A stretch of DNA of 64,000 nt from Ancylobacter pratisalsi (GCF_010669125.1 NZ_CP048630.1:1-64000); one strand, 5' to 3'. Counted from the first letter of the stretch, positions 17,732 to 26,924 are shown. Made by a program: numbers and translations. The notes: a model not told the origin generated them from the sequence alone.

Positions 17732-18448
17732 GTGCGCAGTCCGAAACCTCTCGCCGCCTCCCTCCACCTGCCGGATCCCGGCGAGCCGGCCCCGGCGATC
17801 CATCGCGCCGCGAGCCTCGCCGAGGAGGTCTATGAGGCCATCTTCGCGCGTCTCATGGCGCTGAATATCCCGCCCGGCGCGCGCATCACCGTCGACACTC
17901 TGGTGCGTGAGCTGGCCGTGTCGCAGACCCCGATCCGCGAGGCGCTGGGACGGCTGGAAGGCGAAGGGCTGGTCGTGAAGACCCATCTCGTCGGCTACAG
18001 CGCGGCGCCGCAGATCACCCGCCGCCGCTTCGAGGAGCTTTACGAGCTGCGCCTGCTGCTGGAACCGGAAATGTCCGGCCGCGCCGCCGTCACGATGACG
18101 GAGGCCGCGCTGGCGGAGTTGACCGCCGCCGCCGGCGTCATGTCACGCAGCGGCGGGGCGGATGAGCGCGCGCGTTATTCGCAATTCGCCCGGCAGGACG
18201 CGCTGTTCCACGACCAGATACTGGAAATCGCGGGCAACGAGTTGATCCGCGAGACGCTGGCGCACCAGCACACCCATTTTCACATCTTCCGCCTGATGTT
18301 CCATTCGCGGGTCACCGAGGAGGCGCTCGACGAACATGAAGCGATCCTTGCCGCCTTCGCCGCGCACGATCCCGATCTAGCCCGGCAGGCGATGCGCACG
18401 CATATCGAGCGCTCGCGCGACCGGCTTCTCCCGGCCTTCGATTCATGA
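17732..18448 (+). CDS. GntR-family regulator (FadR/FCD subfamily)
   Basis: 238-residue regulator. The N-terminal winged HTH (LAEEVYEAIFARLMALNIPPGARITVDTLVRELAVSQTPIREALGRLEGEGLV) is followed by an all-helical FCD ligand domain with ELYELRLLLEPEMSGRAA and a HEAILAAFAAHD metal/ligand motif. GTG 17732 was chosen because AAGGGG lies about 8 bp upstream; the longer TTG-initiated form would overlap the operator zone. It overlaps the ABC ATPase start (TGA/ATG) and is divergent from the dehydrogenase operon, so it likely senses the imported compound or a metabolite and controls both. Confidence 0.85.
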   Translation: MRSPKPLAASLHLPDPGEPAPAIHRAASLAEEVYEAIFARLMALNIPPGARITVDTLVRELAVSQTPIREALGRLEGEGLVVKTHLVGYSAAPQITRRRFEELYELRLLLEPEMSGRAAVTMTEAALAELTAAAGVMSRSGGADERARYSQFARQDALFHDQILEIAGNELIRETLAHQHTHFHIFRLMFHSRVTEEALDEHEAILAAFAAHDPDLARQAMRTHIERSRDRLLPAFDS

Positions 18449-20010
18449 TGACGGCGCTCGCCCCCTCCCCCGCAACGGACGGCACGGTGGCGCCCGTGCT
18501 GCGCGCCGCACGGCTCTGCAAGGAGTTCGGCGGCGTCACGGTGCTGTCCGATGCCTCGCTCGACATAAGGCCAGGTGAGATCCACGCGGTCATCGGCGAG
18601 AATGGAGCGGGCAAGTCGACGCTGATGCGCCTGCTCTCCGGTTATCTCCGCCCGAGCGAAGGCGAACTGCGGATGGACGGCGCGCCCATCGCCTTTCACG
18701 CGCCCTCGGATGCGCAGGCGGCCGGCATCGCGCTGGTGCATCAGGAAATCCTGCTTGCCGAGGCGCTGACCGTCACCGAGAACATCTTCATCGGGCGCGA
18801 GATCACCCGCTTCGGCAGGCTGGATGAGCGCGCCATGCGGGAGGCCGCCGCCGCGCAGCTCGCCGAGATCGGCTGCAAGGCATCGCCTCGCGCACTCGTA
18901 CGCGACCTTTCGCTCGCCAACCGCCAGCTCGTGCAGATCGCCAAGGCGCTGCTCGGCACCCGCCGCGTGGTGATCTTCGACGAACCGACGGCCGTGCTGA
19001 CTCATGACGAGGTCGATCCGCTGCTCGACATCATCCTCAAGCTGAAGCAGCGCGGCGTCGCCATCCTCTACATCAGCCACCGGCTCGACGAGGTGGAGCG
19101 GCTGGCCGATCGCGTGACCGTTCTGCGCGACGGCCGCATGGTCGGCACCTATGACGCCGAGGGCCTGACGCCGCGGCGCATGGCAAGCCTGATGGTCGGG
19201 CGGGAATTCTCCAGCCTCTACCCCCCGCGCCTCGAGCGGGAACTGACCGAACCGGCGCTCGAGATCGAGCATGCCCATGTGCCCGGCTTTGTGAAGGATG
19301 TATCCCTCACCCTGCGCAAGGGCGAGATCCTCGGCCTTGCCGGCATGATCGGCGCCGGCCGGACGGAGCTGTTCGAGGGGCTGCTCGGCCTGCGGGCGGC
19401 AAGCTTCGGCGCGGTGCGCCTGCACGGAAAGCCGGTTCACTTCGCCTCGCCCGCGCAGGCTTCTGCCGCCGGCTTCGGCTATCTGACCGAGGACCGCAAG
19501 GGCAAGGGGCTGCTGCTCGACGAGCGCCTCGCGCCCAACCTCACCCTCGCCGCGCTGGACAAGGTGCATCCGTTCGCCGGCCTCGACGTCGCCGGCGAGG
19601 CGCAACTGCTCGACCGTGCGGTGGCAAGCTACGACATCCGCCTGCGCAGCCTCGACGCGAAGGCCGGCCAGCTCTCGGGTGGCAACCAGCAGAAGCTGCT
19701 GCTCGCCAAGATGATGCTGAACGATCCCTCGGTCATCGTCATCGACGAGCCGACGCGCGGCATCGACATCGCCAATAAGAGCCAAATCTACGTCTTCATC
19801 CAGTCCCTCGTGCGGGAGGGGCGCTCCTGCATCGTCATCTCCTCGGAGATGCAGGAACTGATCGGCCTGTGCGACCGCATCCTCGTCATGCGCTCCGGCC
19901 GGATCAACGGGGAAGTCACCGGCGATGCGATGTCGGAGAGCAATGTCGCACTTTACGCCACCAGCAGCGTGGCGAGCGAAGAAGCATCAAGGGAAAACGC
20001 ACATGGCTGA
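18445..20010 (+). CDS. RbsA-like sugar ABC importer ATPase (two nucleotide-binding domains)
   Basis: 521-residue fused double ATPase of a carbohydrate-type importer. The first domain has the Walker A GENGAGKSTLM and Walker B VVIFDEPTAVLTHDE. The second has a degenerate P-loop AGMIGAGRTELFEG, the signature LSGGNQQKLLLAKM and DEPTRGIDIANKSQIY. This asymmetric pattern is characteristic of RbsA/XylG/MglA proteins. It overlaps the GntR gene and is followed by permease and binding-protein genes. Confidence 0.92.
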   Translation: MMTALAPSPATDGTVAPVLRAARLCKEFGGVTVLSDASLDIRPGEIHAVIGENGAGKSTLMRLLSGYLRPSEGELRMDGAPIAFHAPSDAQAAGIALVHQEILLAEALTVTENIFIGREITRFGRLDERAMREAAAAQLAEIGCKASPRALVRDLSLANRQLVQIAKALLGTRRVVIFDEPTAVLTHDEVDPLLDIILKLKQRGVAILYISHRLDEVERLADRVTVLRDGRMVGTYDAEGLTPRRMASLMVGREFSSLYPPRLERELTEPALEIEHAHVPGFVKDVSLTLRKGEILGLAGMIGAGRTELFEGLLGLRAASFGAVRLHGKPVHFASPAQASAAGFGYLTEDRKGKGLLLDERLAPNLTLAALDKVHPFAGLDVAGEAQLLDRAVASYDIRLRSLDAKAGQLSGGNQQKLLLAKMMLNDPSVIVIDEPTRGIDIANKSQIYVFIQSLVREGRSCIVISSEMQELIGLCDRILVMRSGRINGEVTGDAMSESNVALYATSSVASEEASRENAHG

Positions 20011-20995
20011 TGTTGCCGCCGCGCCGCCGCGCACCCAGCAGAACTGGTCCATCGGCTGGGGTGATGCCGGGCCTTTCCTGGCGCTGGCCGCCCTGGTGCT
20101 GATCGGCTTTCTCATCAATCCCGACTTCCTGTCGGCCAACAACATCGCCAATGTCGTCACCCGCAGCGCCTTCATCGCCATCATCGCGATCGGCGCGACC
20201 TTCGTCATCTCCTCCGGCGGGCTCGACCTGTCGGTCGGCTCCATGGCCGCCTTCATCACCGGCGTGATGATCCTGTTCATGAACTGGGTGGCGCCGAGCG
20301 TCGGCACGGCGGCCATTCCGCTCGGCATGGCGGTGGCCTTGGTCACCGGCATCGCCTGCGGCCTGCTGAACGGCACCATCGTCACGGTCGGGCGCATCGA
20401 ACCCTTCATCGCCACGCTCGGCACCATGGGCATCTTCCGCGCGTTCATCACCTACATGACCGATGGCGGCACGGTGGCAATCGACCGCAGCCTGCGCGAC
20501 GCCTATCGCCCGGTCTATTTCGGCGACGTTCTGGGCGTGCCGATCCCGATCCTGGTGTCGCTCGCGGTGGCGCTGGTGGGCGCTTATGTGCTCTACCGCA
20601 CGCGCTATGGACGGCGCTGCGTGGCGGTAGGCGCCAATGAGGACGTGGCGCGCTATTCCGGCATCTCGGTCACGCGGGTGCGAACCCTGGCGTTCGTCAT
20701 CCAGGGCGTCTGCGTGGCCATCGCCGCCATCTGCTACGTCCCCCGCCTCGGCGCGGCGACGCCGACCACGGGCCTGCTCTGGGAGCTTCAGGTGATCACG
20801 GCCGTCGTCATCGGCGGCACCGCGCTGCGCGGCGGGCGCGGGCGCATCTGGGGCACGGTGGCCGGCGCGGTGATCCTCGAATTCATCGCCAACCTGATGG
20901 TCCTTTCCGACTTCGTCTCCGAGTACCTCGTCGCCGCGGTTCAGGGCGTCATCATCATCATCGCCATGCTGATCCAGCGGATGTCGAAGAGGTAG
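20003..20995 (+). CDS. RbsC-like sugar ABC importer permease
   Basis: 330-residue polytopic inner-membrane protein with about eight to ten hydrophobic segments and the family signature ISSGGLDLSVGSMAAF plus VVIGGTALRGGRGRIWGT near the C-terminus. ATG 20003 (MADVAAAPP) is chosen over an upstream in-frame start inside the ATPase gene because a GGGA-type Shine-Dalgarno lies before it and the protein then starts like homologues. The gene overlaps the ATPase end by 8 bp. Confidence 0.91.
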   Translation: MADVAAAPPRTQQNWSIGWGDAGPFLALAALVLIGFLINPDFLSANNIANVVTRSAFIAIIAIGATFVISSGGLDLSVGSMAAFITGVMILFMNWVAPSVGTAAIPLGMAVALVTGIACGLLNGTIVTVGRIEPFIATLGTMGIFRAFITYMTDGGTVAIDRSLRDAYRPVYFGDVLGVPIPILVSLAVALVGAYVLYRTRYGRRCVAVGANEDVARYSGISVTRVRTLAFVIQGVCVAIAAICYVPRLGAATPTTGLLWELQVITAVVIGGTALRGGRGRIWGTVAGAVILEFIANLMVLSDFVSEYLVAAVQGVIIIIAMLIQRMSKR

Positions 20996-21077
20996 CGGAA
21001 ACAGAAAGCCGACGCGCGCGAGGCAGCCGCGACACGCCGGGATTCAAACAAGACTGCCGCACCAATGGAGGAAACGC

Positions 21078-22028
21078 ATGCTCAGGAATATTGTGCTGGC
21101 CGCTGGCGTCACAACGGCGCTTCTCGCCGCTGGCCCCGCCTCCGCCGCCGAGAAAAAGACGATCGCCGTGTCCATTCCCGCCGCCGACCATGGCTGGACC
21201 GCGGGTGTCGTCTATCATGCCAATGCCGCTGCCAAGGAAATCAACAAGGCATTTCCCGAACTTGAGGTGATCGTGAAGACCTCGCCCTCAGCGAGCGCTC
21301 AGGTCAGCGCCATCGAGGATATGTCAGCGACGCGCAAAATGGATGCGCTGGTCATCCTGCCGCACTCCTCCGAGGAGCTCACAACGCCGGTCAAGGCGAT
21401 CAAGGACAAGGGAACCTTCATCACCGTGGTGGATCGCGGCCTGAATGACCCGAAGATCCAGGACCTCTATGTCGCCGGCGACAATGTCGCTGTCGGCTAC
21501 AACACCGCGCAATTCCTCGTCGAAAAGATGGGCGGCAAGGGCAACCTGGTCGTGCTGCGCGGCATCCCGACCGTTATCGACGATGAGCGCATCAAGGGCT
21601 TCAAGGACGGCATTGCCGGCACGGATCTGAAGATCCTCGACATTCAGTACGCCAACTGGAACAGCGACCAGGCCTTCAAGCTGATGCAGGACTATCTCGC
21701 CAAGTACCCGCAGATTGACGCGGTGTGGGCCAATGACGACGATATGCTGCTCGGCGTGCTCGAAGCGATCAAGCAGTCCGGTCGCAAGGAGATCAAATTC
21801 GCGCTGGGCGGCAACGGCATGAAGGAGATCATCGAGAAGGTCATGGCGGGTGACGCGATGACGCCGGTCGAGACGCCCTATCCGCCGTCCATGATCAAGA
21901 CCGCCATTTACCTGACCGCCGCGCATTTCGCCGGCCATGCGCCGGTCCGCGGTTCGCTGAAGCTCGACGCGCCGCTGATCACCAAGGCGAATGCCGCCGA
22001 GTACCACTTCCCGGATGCGCCGTTCTGA
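21078..22028 (+). CDS. Periplasmic sugar-type substrate-binding protein (peripla_BP_4)
   Basis: 316-residue exported receptor of the RbsABC-like importer. A Sec signal peptide (MLRNIVLAAGVTTALLAAGPASAA) precedes a two-lobed fold starting KKTIAVSIPAADHGWTAGVV, with the hinge segments DALVILPHSSEELTTP and TVVDRGLND seen in RbsB-like proteins. GGAGG precedes the ATG by about 7 bp. The bound ligand is unknown; the neighbouring oxidoreductases suggest a small polyol, hydroxy-acid or lactone-related compound rather than a classical hexose. Confidence 0.9.
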   Translation: MLRNIVLAAGVTTALLAAGPASAAEKKTIAVSIPAADHGWTAGVVYHANAAAKEINKAFPELEVIVKTSPSASAQVSAIEDMSATRKMDALVILPHSSEELTTPVKAIKDKGTFITVVDRGLNDPKIQDLYVAGDNVAVGYNTAQFLVEKMGGKGNLVVLRGIPTVIDDERIKGFKDGIAGTDLKILDIQYANWNSDQAFKLMQDYLAKYPQIDAVWANDDDMLLGVLEAIKQSGRKEIKFALGGNGMKEIIEKVMAGDAMTPVETPYPPSMIKTAIYLTAAHFAGHAPVRGSLKLDAPLITKANAAEYHFPDAPF

Positions 22029-22084
22029 GCGCTTTTGTTGCGATCGAGCCAGCACTGATAAGCAATCACGAGGAGGAGACGACA

Positions 22085-22705
22085 ATGCCGGGCAAGAAAA
22101 TCCTGATGCTCACTGGGGAGTTCACCGAGGAATACGAGATCTTCGTGTTTCAACAGGGGATGGAGGCCGTCGGCCACACCGTCCATGTGATCTGCCCCGA
22201 CAAGAACGCAGGCGACATCATCAAGACCTCGCTGCACGATTTCGAGGGCGGGCAGACCTACACCGAAAAGCCGGGCCACGACTTCGTCATCAACAAGACG
22301 TTCTCCGAAGTCCGGCTGGACGACTACGACGCGGTGTACTGCGCCGGCGGGCGCGGTCCGGAATACATCCGCACCGACAAACGTATCCAGGCGATGGTCC
22401 GCCACTTCCACGAGACCGGCAAACCGATCTTCACCATTTGCCACGGCGTGCAGATACTCATCGCCGTGGATGGCGTGGTGGCAGGCAAGCGGGTGTCGGC
22501 TCTGGGCGCCTGCGAGCCGGAAGTGCGCCTCGCCGGCGGCACCTATGTCGACCTCTCGCCAACCGACGCAATGGTCGACGGCAACATGGTCTCCGCCAAG
22601 GGCTGGACGGCGCTGGCGGCCTTCATGCGCGAATGCCTGAAGGTGCTCGGAACGGAGATACGGCACTCCGAAGATGCGCCCGCCGCCTCTACGCGCGCAG
22701 CGTGA
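22085..22705 (+). CDS. DJ-1/PfpI-family protein
   Basis: 206-residue class-I glutamine-amidotransferase-like protein of the DJ-1/PfpI group. The nucleophile elbow FTICHGVQIL supplies the conserved Cys, preceded by the acidic region DYDAVYCAGGRGPEYI and followed by GKGWTA-like SAKGWTALAAFM. Family members include glyoxalase III/deglycase-like and hydratase activities. It lies 56 bp after the binding-protein gene with an AGGAGGAG Shine-Dalgarno and is likely the last gene of the GntR-ABC operon, perhaps acting on a reactive carbonyl produced by the pathway. Confidence 0.84.
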   Translation: MPGKKILMLTGEFTEEYEIFVFQQGMEAVGHTVHVICPDKNAGDIIKTSLHDFEGGQTYTEKPGHDFVINKTFSEVRLDDYDAVYCAGGRGPEYIRTDKRIQAMVRHFHETGKPIFTICHGVQILIAVDGVVAGKRVSALGACEPEVRLAGGTYVDLSPTDAMVDGNMVSAKGWTALAAFMRECLKVLGTEIRHSEDAPAASTRAA

Positions 22706-22714
22706 CGCCGATAA

Positions 22715-22745
22715 CCCCCGGCCGCTTGGCGCCGGCGTCCGGGGG
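22715..22745 (+). terminator. Hairpin after the DJ-1/PfpI gene
   Basis: Arms CCCCCGG (22715-22721) and CCGGGGG (22739-22745) with a GGCGCC-containing loop, 10 bp after the DJ-1/PfpI stop. There is no clear T-run, so termination would be weak or Rho-assisted. Confidence 0.45.
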
Positions 22746-22913
22746 CTTGCTCGTGTTGGTGGCTGTCAATTTCCATCAAACGTGGGCAGATGACCTATGG
22801 GCCTCGCCAGGCGGCAGCGGGGGCGACATTGAGCCCCCCGGCCTGCTTAATCGTCTTGAGCGCCGCGAGGTGGATCGCCTCGCTGCCGTCGTTGCATCAT
22901 CCACCGACCCAAA

Positions 22914-23429
22914 TCATTTGGCCGAGCTCCGGCCCGGCCCGGCGGATTCCGCGAGCCGGCCTTGTCGGCGCAATTGGATGATCTGGGCTGTCAGGCCGAT
23001 GATGAGAATGACGAGAAGGCCGGCTTGCGCCCCGAGGAGAATCGGCGATTTCGGATCGGTAACGAAGGGGTGGCCGTCGGGAACGCGGCGCAGGGTTTCA
23101 CTGACGGCCGGCACCATCAGCAGAAACGCCGTCAGGCTGAGGAAGATTGTTTCAAGATACGCGCCGCTACGTCCAACGCTCGAAATGCGACCGATGCCGT
23201 AGCCGGCGAGCAGCAGCAGGATCGTTGCCGCGCCGATGCCGTAGCTCACGGGCTGATGCGCGACGAGGAACACCGTTGCCGCACCGATCAGCATCGCAAC
23301 GAAATAGACGACGCCGGGTGCCGACCGAGGCACGATCCGTCCGTGCCGAGCCAACATATAGATAGCCAGCGGAATTGCGGGCAGGCTGCCGAGCGTATGC
23401 ACCCAGCCGAGCGGTGAGATTCCAAACAT
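22914..23429 (-). CDS. Predicted integral membrane protein
   Basis: 171-residue protein with about four to five hydrophobic helices (for example VVYFVAMLIGAATVFLVA, IGAATILLLLAGYGIG, IFLSLTAFLLMVPAV, GLLVILIIGLTAQII) and a charged C-terminal tail. The first segment (MFGISPLGWVHTLGSLPAIPLAIYML) resembles DUF2306-like small membrane proteins, but no family is firmly recognised. It follows another membrane protein gene on the same strand by 59 bp and both are probably controlled by the TetR gene further upstream. Confidence 0.7.
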   Translation of the reverse strand: MFGISPLGWVHTLGSLPAIPLAIYMLARHGRIVPRSAPGVVYFVAMLIGAATVFLVAHQPVSYGIGAATILLLLAGYGIGRISSVGRSGAYLETIFLSLTAFLLMVPAVSETLRRVPDGHPFVTDPKSPILLGAQAGLLVILIIGLTAQIIQLRRQGRLAESAGPGRSSAK

Positions 23430-23487
23430 CTGGGTCTCCGTTGCATTGATGAGAGGCGTGGCCAGCGACAGCCGGGTGGGACCGGGC

Positions 23488-24063
23488 CTATGCGGCCTTC
23501 CCGCGCATTTGGCTCACCGTCAGCCACATGGCGGAAATCAGGAAGTAGAACGCGCCTATCGCGGCATAGCCGGCGACGTTGGAGATGGAGGGCGGCATCG
23601 GCATCCGCGCCTGCACGATGAAAAACGCGCCTGCCAGCGCGGATTGCGCCCCACTCAAGATCATCGCCCACTGCGCACCGGAGCTTTTCCAACGGCGGAG
23701 CGCCGTACCGAGTTGAAGCAGGCCGGACAGGATTGCCCAGACGCCGAACACGCCGATCACCCAGTTCATGCTCATTGTCAGGGCGAGAACGACCGCGAGC
23801 GTCGTCGCCAAACTGACGACGACATTGGTCGTCTGAGTACGATTGCGGCCCAATCCTCCGCTGCGCGACGCATCGACGTAATTGGCCAGGGCATCCCATG
23901 CGGGATACGCGACAAGCAAGAGTGTCCCGATCACCGGGGAATGCTGGCCGACCGTAAACGCGGCCGCCACCCAAAGGGCCGAAAATGCCGTGCGGGCAAA
24001 GTAGTAGCGCTTCAACCAAAGCTCCTGACCGGCAGGAGCGGGAACGCTTTGGTGTCTCGTCAT
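23488..24063 (-). CDS. Predicted integral membrane protein (DUF308-like layout)
   Basis: 191-residue protein with about six hydrophobic helices after a short hydrophilic N-terminus (MTRHQSVPAPAGQELWLKRY). Repeated small hydrophobic segments with the pattern FGVWAILSGLLQLGTALRRWKSSGAQWAMILSG resemble DUF308/HdeD-type proteins, which is only a layout resemblance. The upstream region (24077-24091) carries a sequence shared with the operator in front of the divergent TetR gene, implying repression by that regulator. Confidence 0.72.
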   Translation of the reverse strand: MTRHQSVPAPAGQELWLKRYYFARTAFSALWVAAAFTVGQHSPVIGTLLLVAYPAWDALANYVDASRSGGLGRNRTQTTNVVVSLATTLAVVLALTMSMNWVIGVFGVWAILSGLLQLGTALRRWKSSGAQWAMILSGAQSALAGAFFIVQARMPMPPSISNVAGYAAIGAFYFLISAMWLTVSQMRGKAA

Positions 24064-24076
24064 TCTGACGTCCTTT

Positions 24077-24091
24077 CGACTAGTAGGTAGG
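24077..24091 (-). promoter_or_regulatory. TetR operator-like site before the membrane-protein genes
   Basis: On the minus strand it reads CCTACCTACTAGTCG, matching the palindrome upstream of the TetR gene (CCTACCTTCTGGTAG) at most positions. It lies 14 bp before the start codon at 24063, a position suited to repression. Confidence 0.55.
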
Positions 24092-24261
24092 CTCGCGAGC
24101 GAGCATTGATGTCGCGCCCGCCCCTCCGGCAGAAGCCGGCCGTAACGGGCGCAGAGTGTCCGGCTATGAAAAGTGTCGTTCGTGAAGGCCCTTGCGCCGC
24201 AATTCCAGATGCATGTCTGATCCGTCGACGGACAAAACGGGTCCGTTACGCGATCATTCAG

Positions 24262-24298
24262 CCTCCCCTGCTCTCCAGGTCGGCTAGGCCAGGGGAGG
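24262..24298 (-). terminator. Hairpin downstream of the TetR gene
   Basis: Perfect 9-bp arms CCTCCCCTG and CAGGGGAGG with a 19-nt loop, 60 bp past the TetR stop. A second hairpin (CGCCTGCC/GGCAGGCG, 24349-24372) overlaps the stop itself. Neither has a strong T-run. They probably separate this transcript from the membrane-protein genes. Confidence 0.45.
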
Positions 24299-24357
24299 TC
24301 ATTGCGAGCTCCTTTTCATGCCGATCATGGCTGCGCTCATCGCCCCTTCGCCTGCCG

Positions 24358-24948
24358 TCACGAAGGCAGGCGGACAGCAAGACGCTCCAGGACTTGGTCT
24401 GTCACGACGGCAAATATCTTCGGATCGCCATAGGCGCGCGCCGAAAGCATCGCGCCGTGAACTGTCGCCATGAAGGCCTCGGCCTCGGCATGCGGCGAGC
24501 TCGTCAGTTGCAGGCGACCATGGCGCGCGCCACGCTCCAGCACGGATGACAGCCATGCCGACAGCGAGCGGAAATGCGCCCGGACCTCTACCCCCACTTC
24601 CTCCGGCAGGACAGGGAGCTGACTCGCCAACAGCGCGCAGACGCAGAACGGCGCACTGGCGTCGGTGATGCACGCTTTCCAATACCCGACATAGAACTGA
24701 AGCTGTTCAAGCGGATCGGACACCTGACGTTCGAGAGTCGCCATCCCCGCTTCGGCTTCCTTGCGATAGCGCCCAACCAGTGTTCGAACCAGATCGACCT
24801 TACTTGGGAAATGGTGGTGGATACTCGCCTTGCGTATCCCGACCACGTCCGCGATGTCGGCATAGCTGAAACCGTTATAGCCGCCAGCCACGATCAGGTT
24901 GCGGGCGCAGGCCAGAATGTCGTCGGAGGTGGTGGACAGGTTGCTCAT
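24358..24948 (-). CDS. TetR-family transcriptional regulator
   Basis: 196-residue regulator with the N-terminal HTH (ILACARNLIVAGGYNGFSYADIADVVGIRKASIHHHFPSK, residues about 11-50) typical of TetR/AcrR proteins, especially the branch with the HHHFPSK recognition end. The C-terminal domain contains FCVCALLASQLPVLPEEVG. Palindromic sites precede it and the membrane-protein gene at 23488-24063, so it probably represses itself and those genes. The inducer is unknown. Confidence 0.86.
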   Translation of the reverse strand: MSNLSTTSDDILACARNLIVAGGYNGFSYADIADVVGIRKASIHHHFPSKVDLVRTLVGRYRKEAEAGMATLERQVSDPLEQLQFYVGYWKACITDASAPFCVCALLASQLPVLPEEVGVEVRAHFRSLSAWLSSVLERGARHGRLQLTSSPHAEAEAFMATVHGAMLSARAYGDPKIFAVVTDQVLERLAVRLPS

Positions 24949-24955
24949 ACCTTTA

Positions 24956-24971
24956 CCTACCTTCTGGTAGG
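24956..24971. promoter_or_regulatory. TetR autoregulatory operator
   Basis: CCTACCTTCTGGTAGG is a perfect inverted repeat with 6-bp arms and a 4-bp centre, 8 bp upstream of the TetR start codon. A related sequence occurs at 24077-24091. Confidence 0.65.
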
Positions 24972-25025
24972 ATGGCCGTCAAGCCACTCGCACCATCGGA
25001 CGGCCATTGGAGGGACCCGCGCGGT

Positions 25026-25961
25026 TCAGTCCAGCTCCCCGAGATGCTCGCGAACCCATCGGGCCTCTTCTGACGCGGTGCGTCGGAAGTGCCGCTTGAA
25101 GTCACGGCTGAACTGGGCGGGACTGGCATAGCCGACCGATGCGGCAACCTCCGCGATCGTCCCGTCACGGCGCGCGATCATCAGCCTCGCCTCGTGGAGT
25201 CTCATCGCCTTCACATACTGGATCGGCGTACTGCCCGTCAGGGCCTTGAAATGAACGTGGTAGGAGGGAACGCTCATTCCCGCCTCGCTTGCCAGAGCGG
25301 CGACGGAAATCCCGGTATTGTAGCTTTCCCGCAGCCGGGCGAGGCTTCGCACGATCCTCCCGGACGTGCCCTGCTGCTGCAAGGCCGCGATCATCGCGCC
25401 GCCCTGCGGGCCTACCAGCACCCGGTAGTGCAGCTCGCGCAGGATGCCGGCTCCCAGTACGGCACACTCGACAGGATCGCGCAGCGCCCGCAACAGACGC
25501 AGCACGATGTCCTCGATCTCGGGCTCCATCCGGCTCGACACCAGCCCCCTCACCCGGCCCGCTGACGCCTCGGAACGCCTCGCGCCAACCTTCGAGGCGA
25601 TCTCTGCCGCCAGACCCATGTCGAATTCGACATAGACGGCAAGCAGGGGGCGCTCGGCGCTGGCCACGGACTCCATCCGGAACGGGACGGGCACCGACAC
25701 CGCCAGATAGTGCTCCTCGTCATAGAGATAGACCTCGCCCTCAAGCATGCCCTGCTTGCGGCCCTGCAGCACGAAGACCGCGCCCGGCCGGTACAGCACG
25801 GGAACATCGCGCAGCACCGCCTCAGTCCTGAGAATGCGGACATTATCGAGCCGGGTCGCATTGTAGCCCTGGCGGGGAGCAAGAAGCCCCGCCAGGGCCA
25901 GCCGCTCGCGCCGTCCGGGCGACATGCCGCTCGCATTCATAGGATCTGGCAAGATATCCAT
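25026..25961 (-). CDS. AraC-family transcriptional regulator
   Basis: 311-residue protein with an N-terminal cupin-like sensing domain (VLYRPGAVFVLQGRKQGMLEGEVYLYDEEHYLAVSVPVPF, of the AraC N-terminal type found in many alcohol/aldehyde-responsive regulators) and a C-terminal double HTH (ISVAALASEAGMSVPSYHVHFKALTGSTPIQYVKAMRLHEAR and AASVGYASPAQFSRDFKRHF). It is divergent from a short-chain dehydrogenase gene across a spacer of about 75 bp and is likely its activator. The effector is unknown. Confidence 0.87.
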   Translation of the reverse strand: MDILPDPMNASGMSPGRRERLALAGLLAPRQGYNATRLDNVRILRTEAVLRDVPVLYRPGAVFVLQGRKQGMLEGEVYLYDEEHYLAVSVPVPFRMESVASAERPLLAVYVEFDMGLAAEIASKVGARRSEASAGRVRGLVSSRMEPEIEDIVLRLLRALRDPVECAVLGAGILRELHYRVLVGPQGGAMIAALQQQGTSGRIVRSLARLRESYNTGISVAALASEAGMSVPSYHVHFKALTGSTPIQYVKAMRLHEARLMIARRDGTIAEVAASVGYASPAQFSRDFKRHFRRTASEEARWVREHLGELD

Positions 25962-26037
25962 AATTTTCGCGATCGAAGACCACCTTCCTGAAGACTATCA
26001 GTCATGGAGACGACGCATCAAGGACAGAGGCACAATC

Positions 26038-26865
26038 ATGTCAGGGAAAACCTTCTTCATCACCGGCGCAAACTCCGGCTTCGGTTTCGCGATCGCGGCG
26101 GCCGCGACCCGCAAGGGCCACAAGGTCATCGGCACGGTCCGCTCGGAGCCGTCGCGGGCGAGCCTCGCGGAGCGCCTGCCAGAGGTGCGGTCGGTCCTAT
26201 GCGACGTGACGGCATTCGACCGGATCGAGGATGTCGTCCGGCAGGCCGAGGAGGATCATGGGCCGGTCGACGTTCTCATCAACAATGCCGGCTATGGTCA
26301 CGAGGGAGTTCTGGAGGAGGCGCCACTCGAAGAGATGCGGCGCCAGTTCGACGTGAACGTCTTCGGCGCGGTCGCGGTCGCCAAGGCGTTCCTGCCGCGC
26401 TTCCGCGAAAGGCGCCGAGGGTTCATCGTCAACGTGACCTCGATGGGCGGCATGATCACCATGCCCGGCATCGCCTATTACTGCGGGAGCAAGTTCGCCC
26501 TTCAGGGCATTTCGGAAGTCATGCGCGCGGAGATGGCGCCGTTCGGCGTCCATGTGACGGCGCTGTGCCCCGGCTCCTTCCGGACCGACTGGGCCGGGCG
26601 CTCCATGGTCCGGACCGAGCGGTCGATCGCGGACTACGATGCGCTGTTCGATCCGATCCGGCAGGCGCGGCAGGCCAAGAGCGGCAAGCAGCTTGGCGAT
26701 CCAGACAAGCTTGCGGCCGCCGTCCTGGACCTGATCGCGTCCGGCAACCCTCCCCCGCAGCTTTTGCTGGGCAGCGATGCCCTTAGTCTCGTGTCCGATA
26801 GGATCGACCGCCTGAAGCAGGAGATCGAGGCATGGAAGTCCGTTACCGTCTCGACCGACGGCTGA
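26038..26865 (+). CDS. Short-chain dehydrogenase/reductase
   Basis: 275-residue cytoplasmic NAD(P)-dependent oxidoreductase of the classical SDR family: cofactor motif TGANSGFGFAIA, NNAG at the end of beta-4, catalytic Ser in NVTSMGGM and YxxxK as YYCGSKFAL. Start ATG 26038 gives MSGKTFFITGANSGFG at the expected distance; a longer in-frame extension is not conserved-looking. A charged tail after residue 230 is typical of the subgroup annotated as oxidoreductases near AraC/LysR regulators. The substrate cannot be told. Confidence 0.87.
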   Translation: MSGKTFFITGANSGFGFAIAAAATRKGHKVIGTVRSEPSRASLAERLPEVRSVLCDVTAFDRIEDVVRQAEEDHGPVDVLINNAGYGHEGVLEEAPLEEMRRQFDVNVFGAVAVAKAFLPRFRERRRGFIVNVTSMGGMITMPGIAYYCGSKFALQGISEVMRAEMAPFGVHVTALCPGSFRTDWAGRSMVRTERSIADYDALFDPIRQARQAKSGKQLGDPDKLAAAVLDLIASGNPPPQLLLGSDALSLVSDRIDRLKQEIEAWKSVTVSTDG

Positions 26866-26924
26866 CAGCGCTGCGCAGCATGGCGCCTCCCGCACGTGGT
26901 TCAGGCCTTCCGGCCGGCCGCCTA

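Noticed and set aside
17678..18448. Longer GntR protein starting with TTG at 17678
   Set aside because: It begins next to the operator dyad and lacks a Shine-Dalgarno; GTG 17732 has AAGGGG at the right distance.
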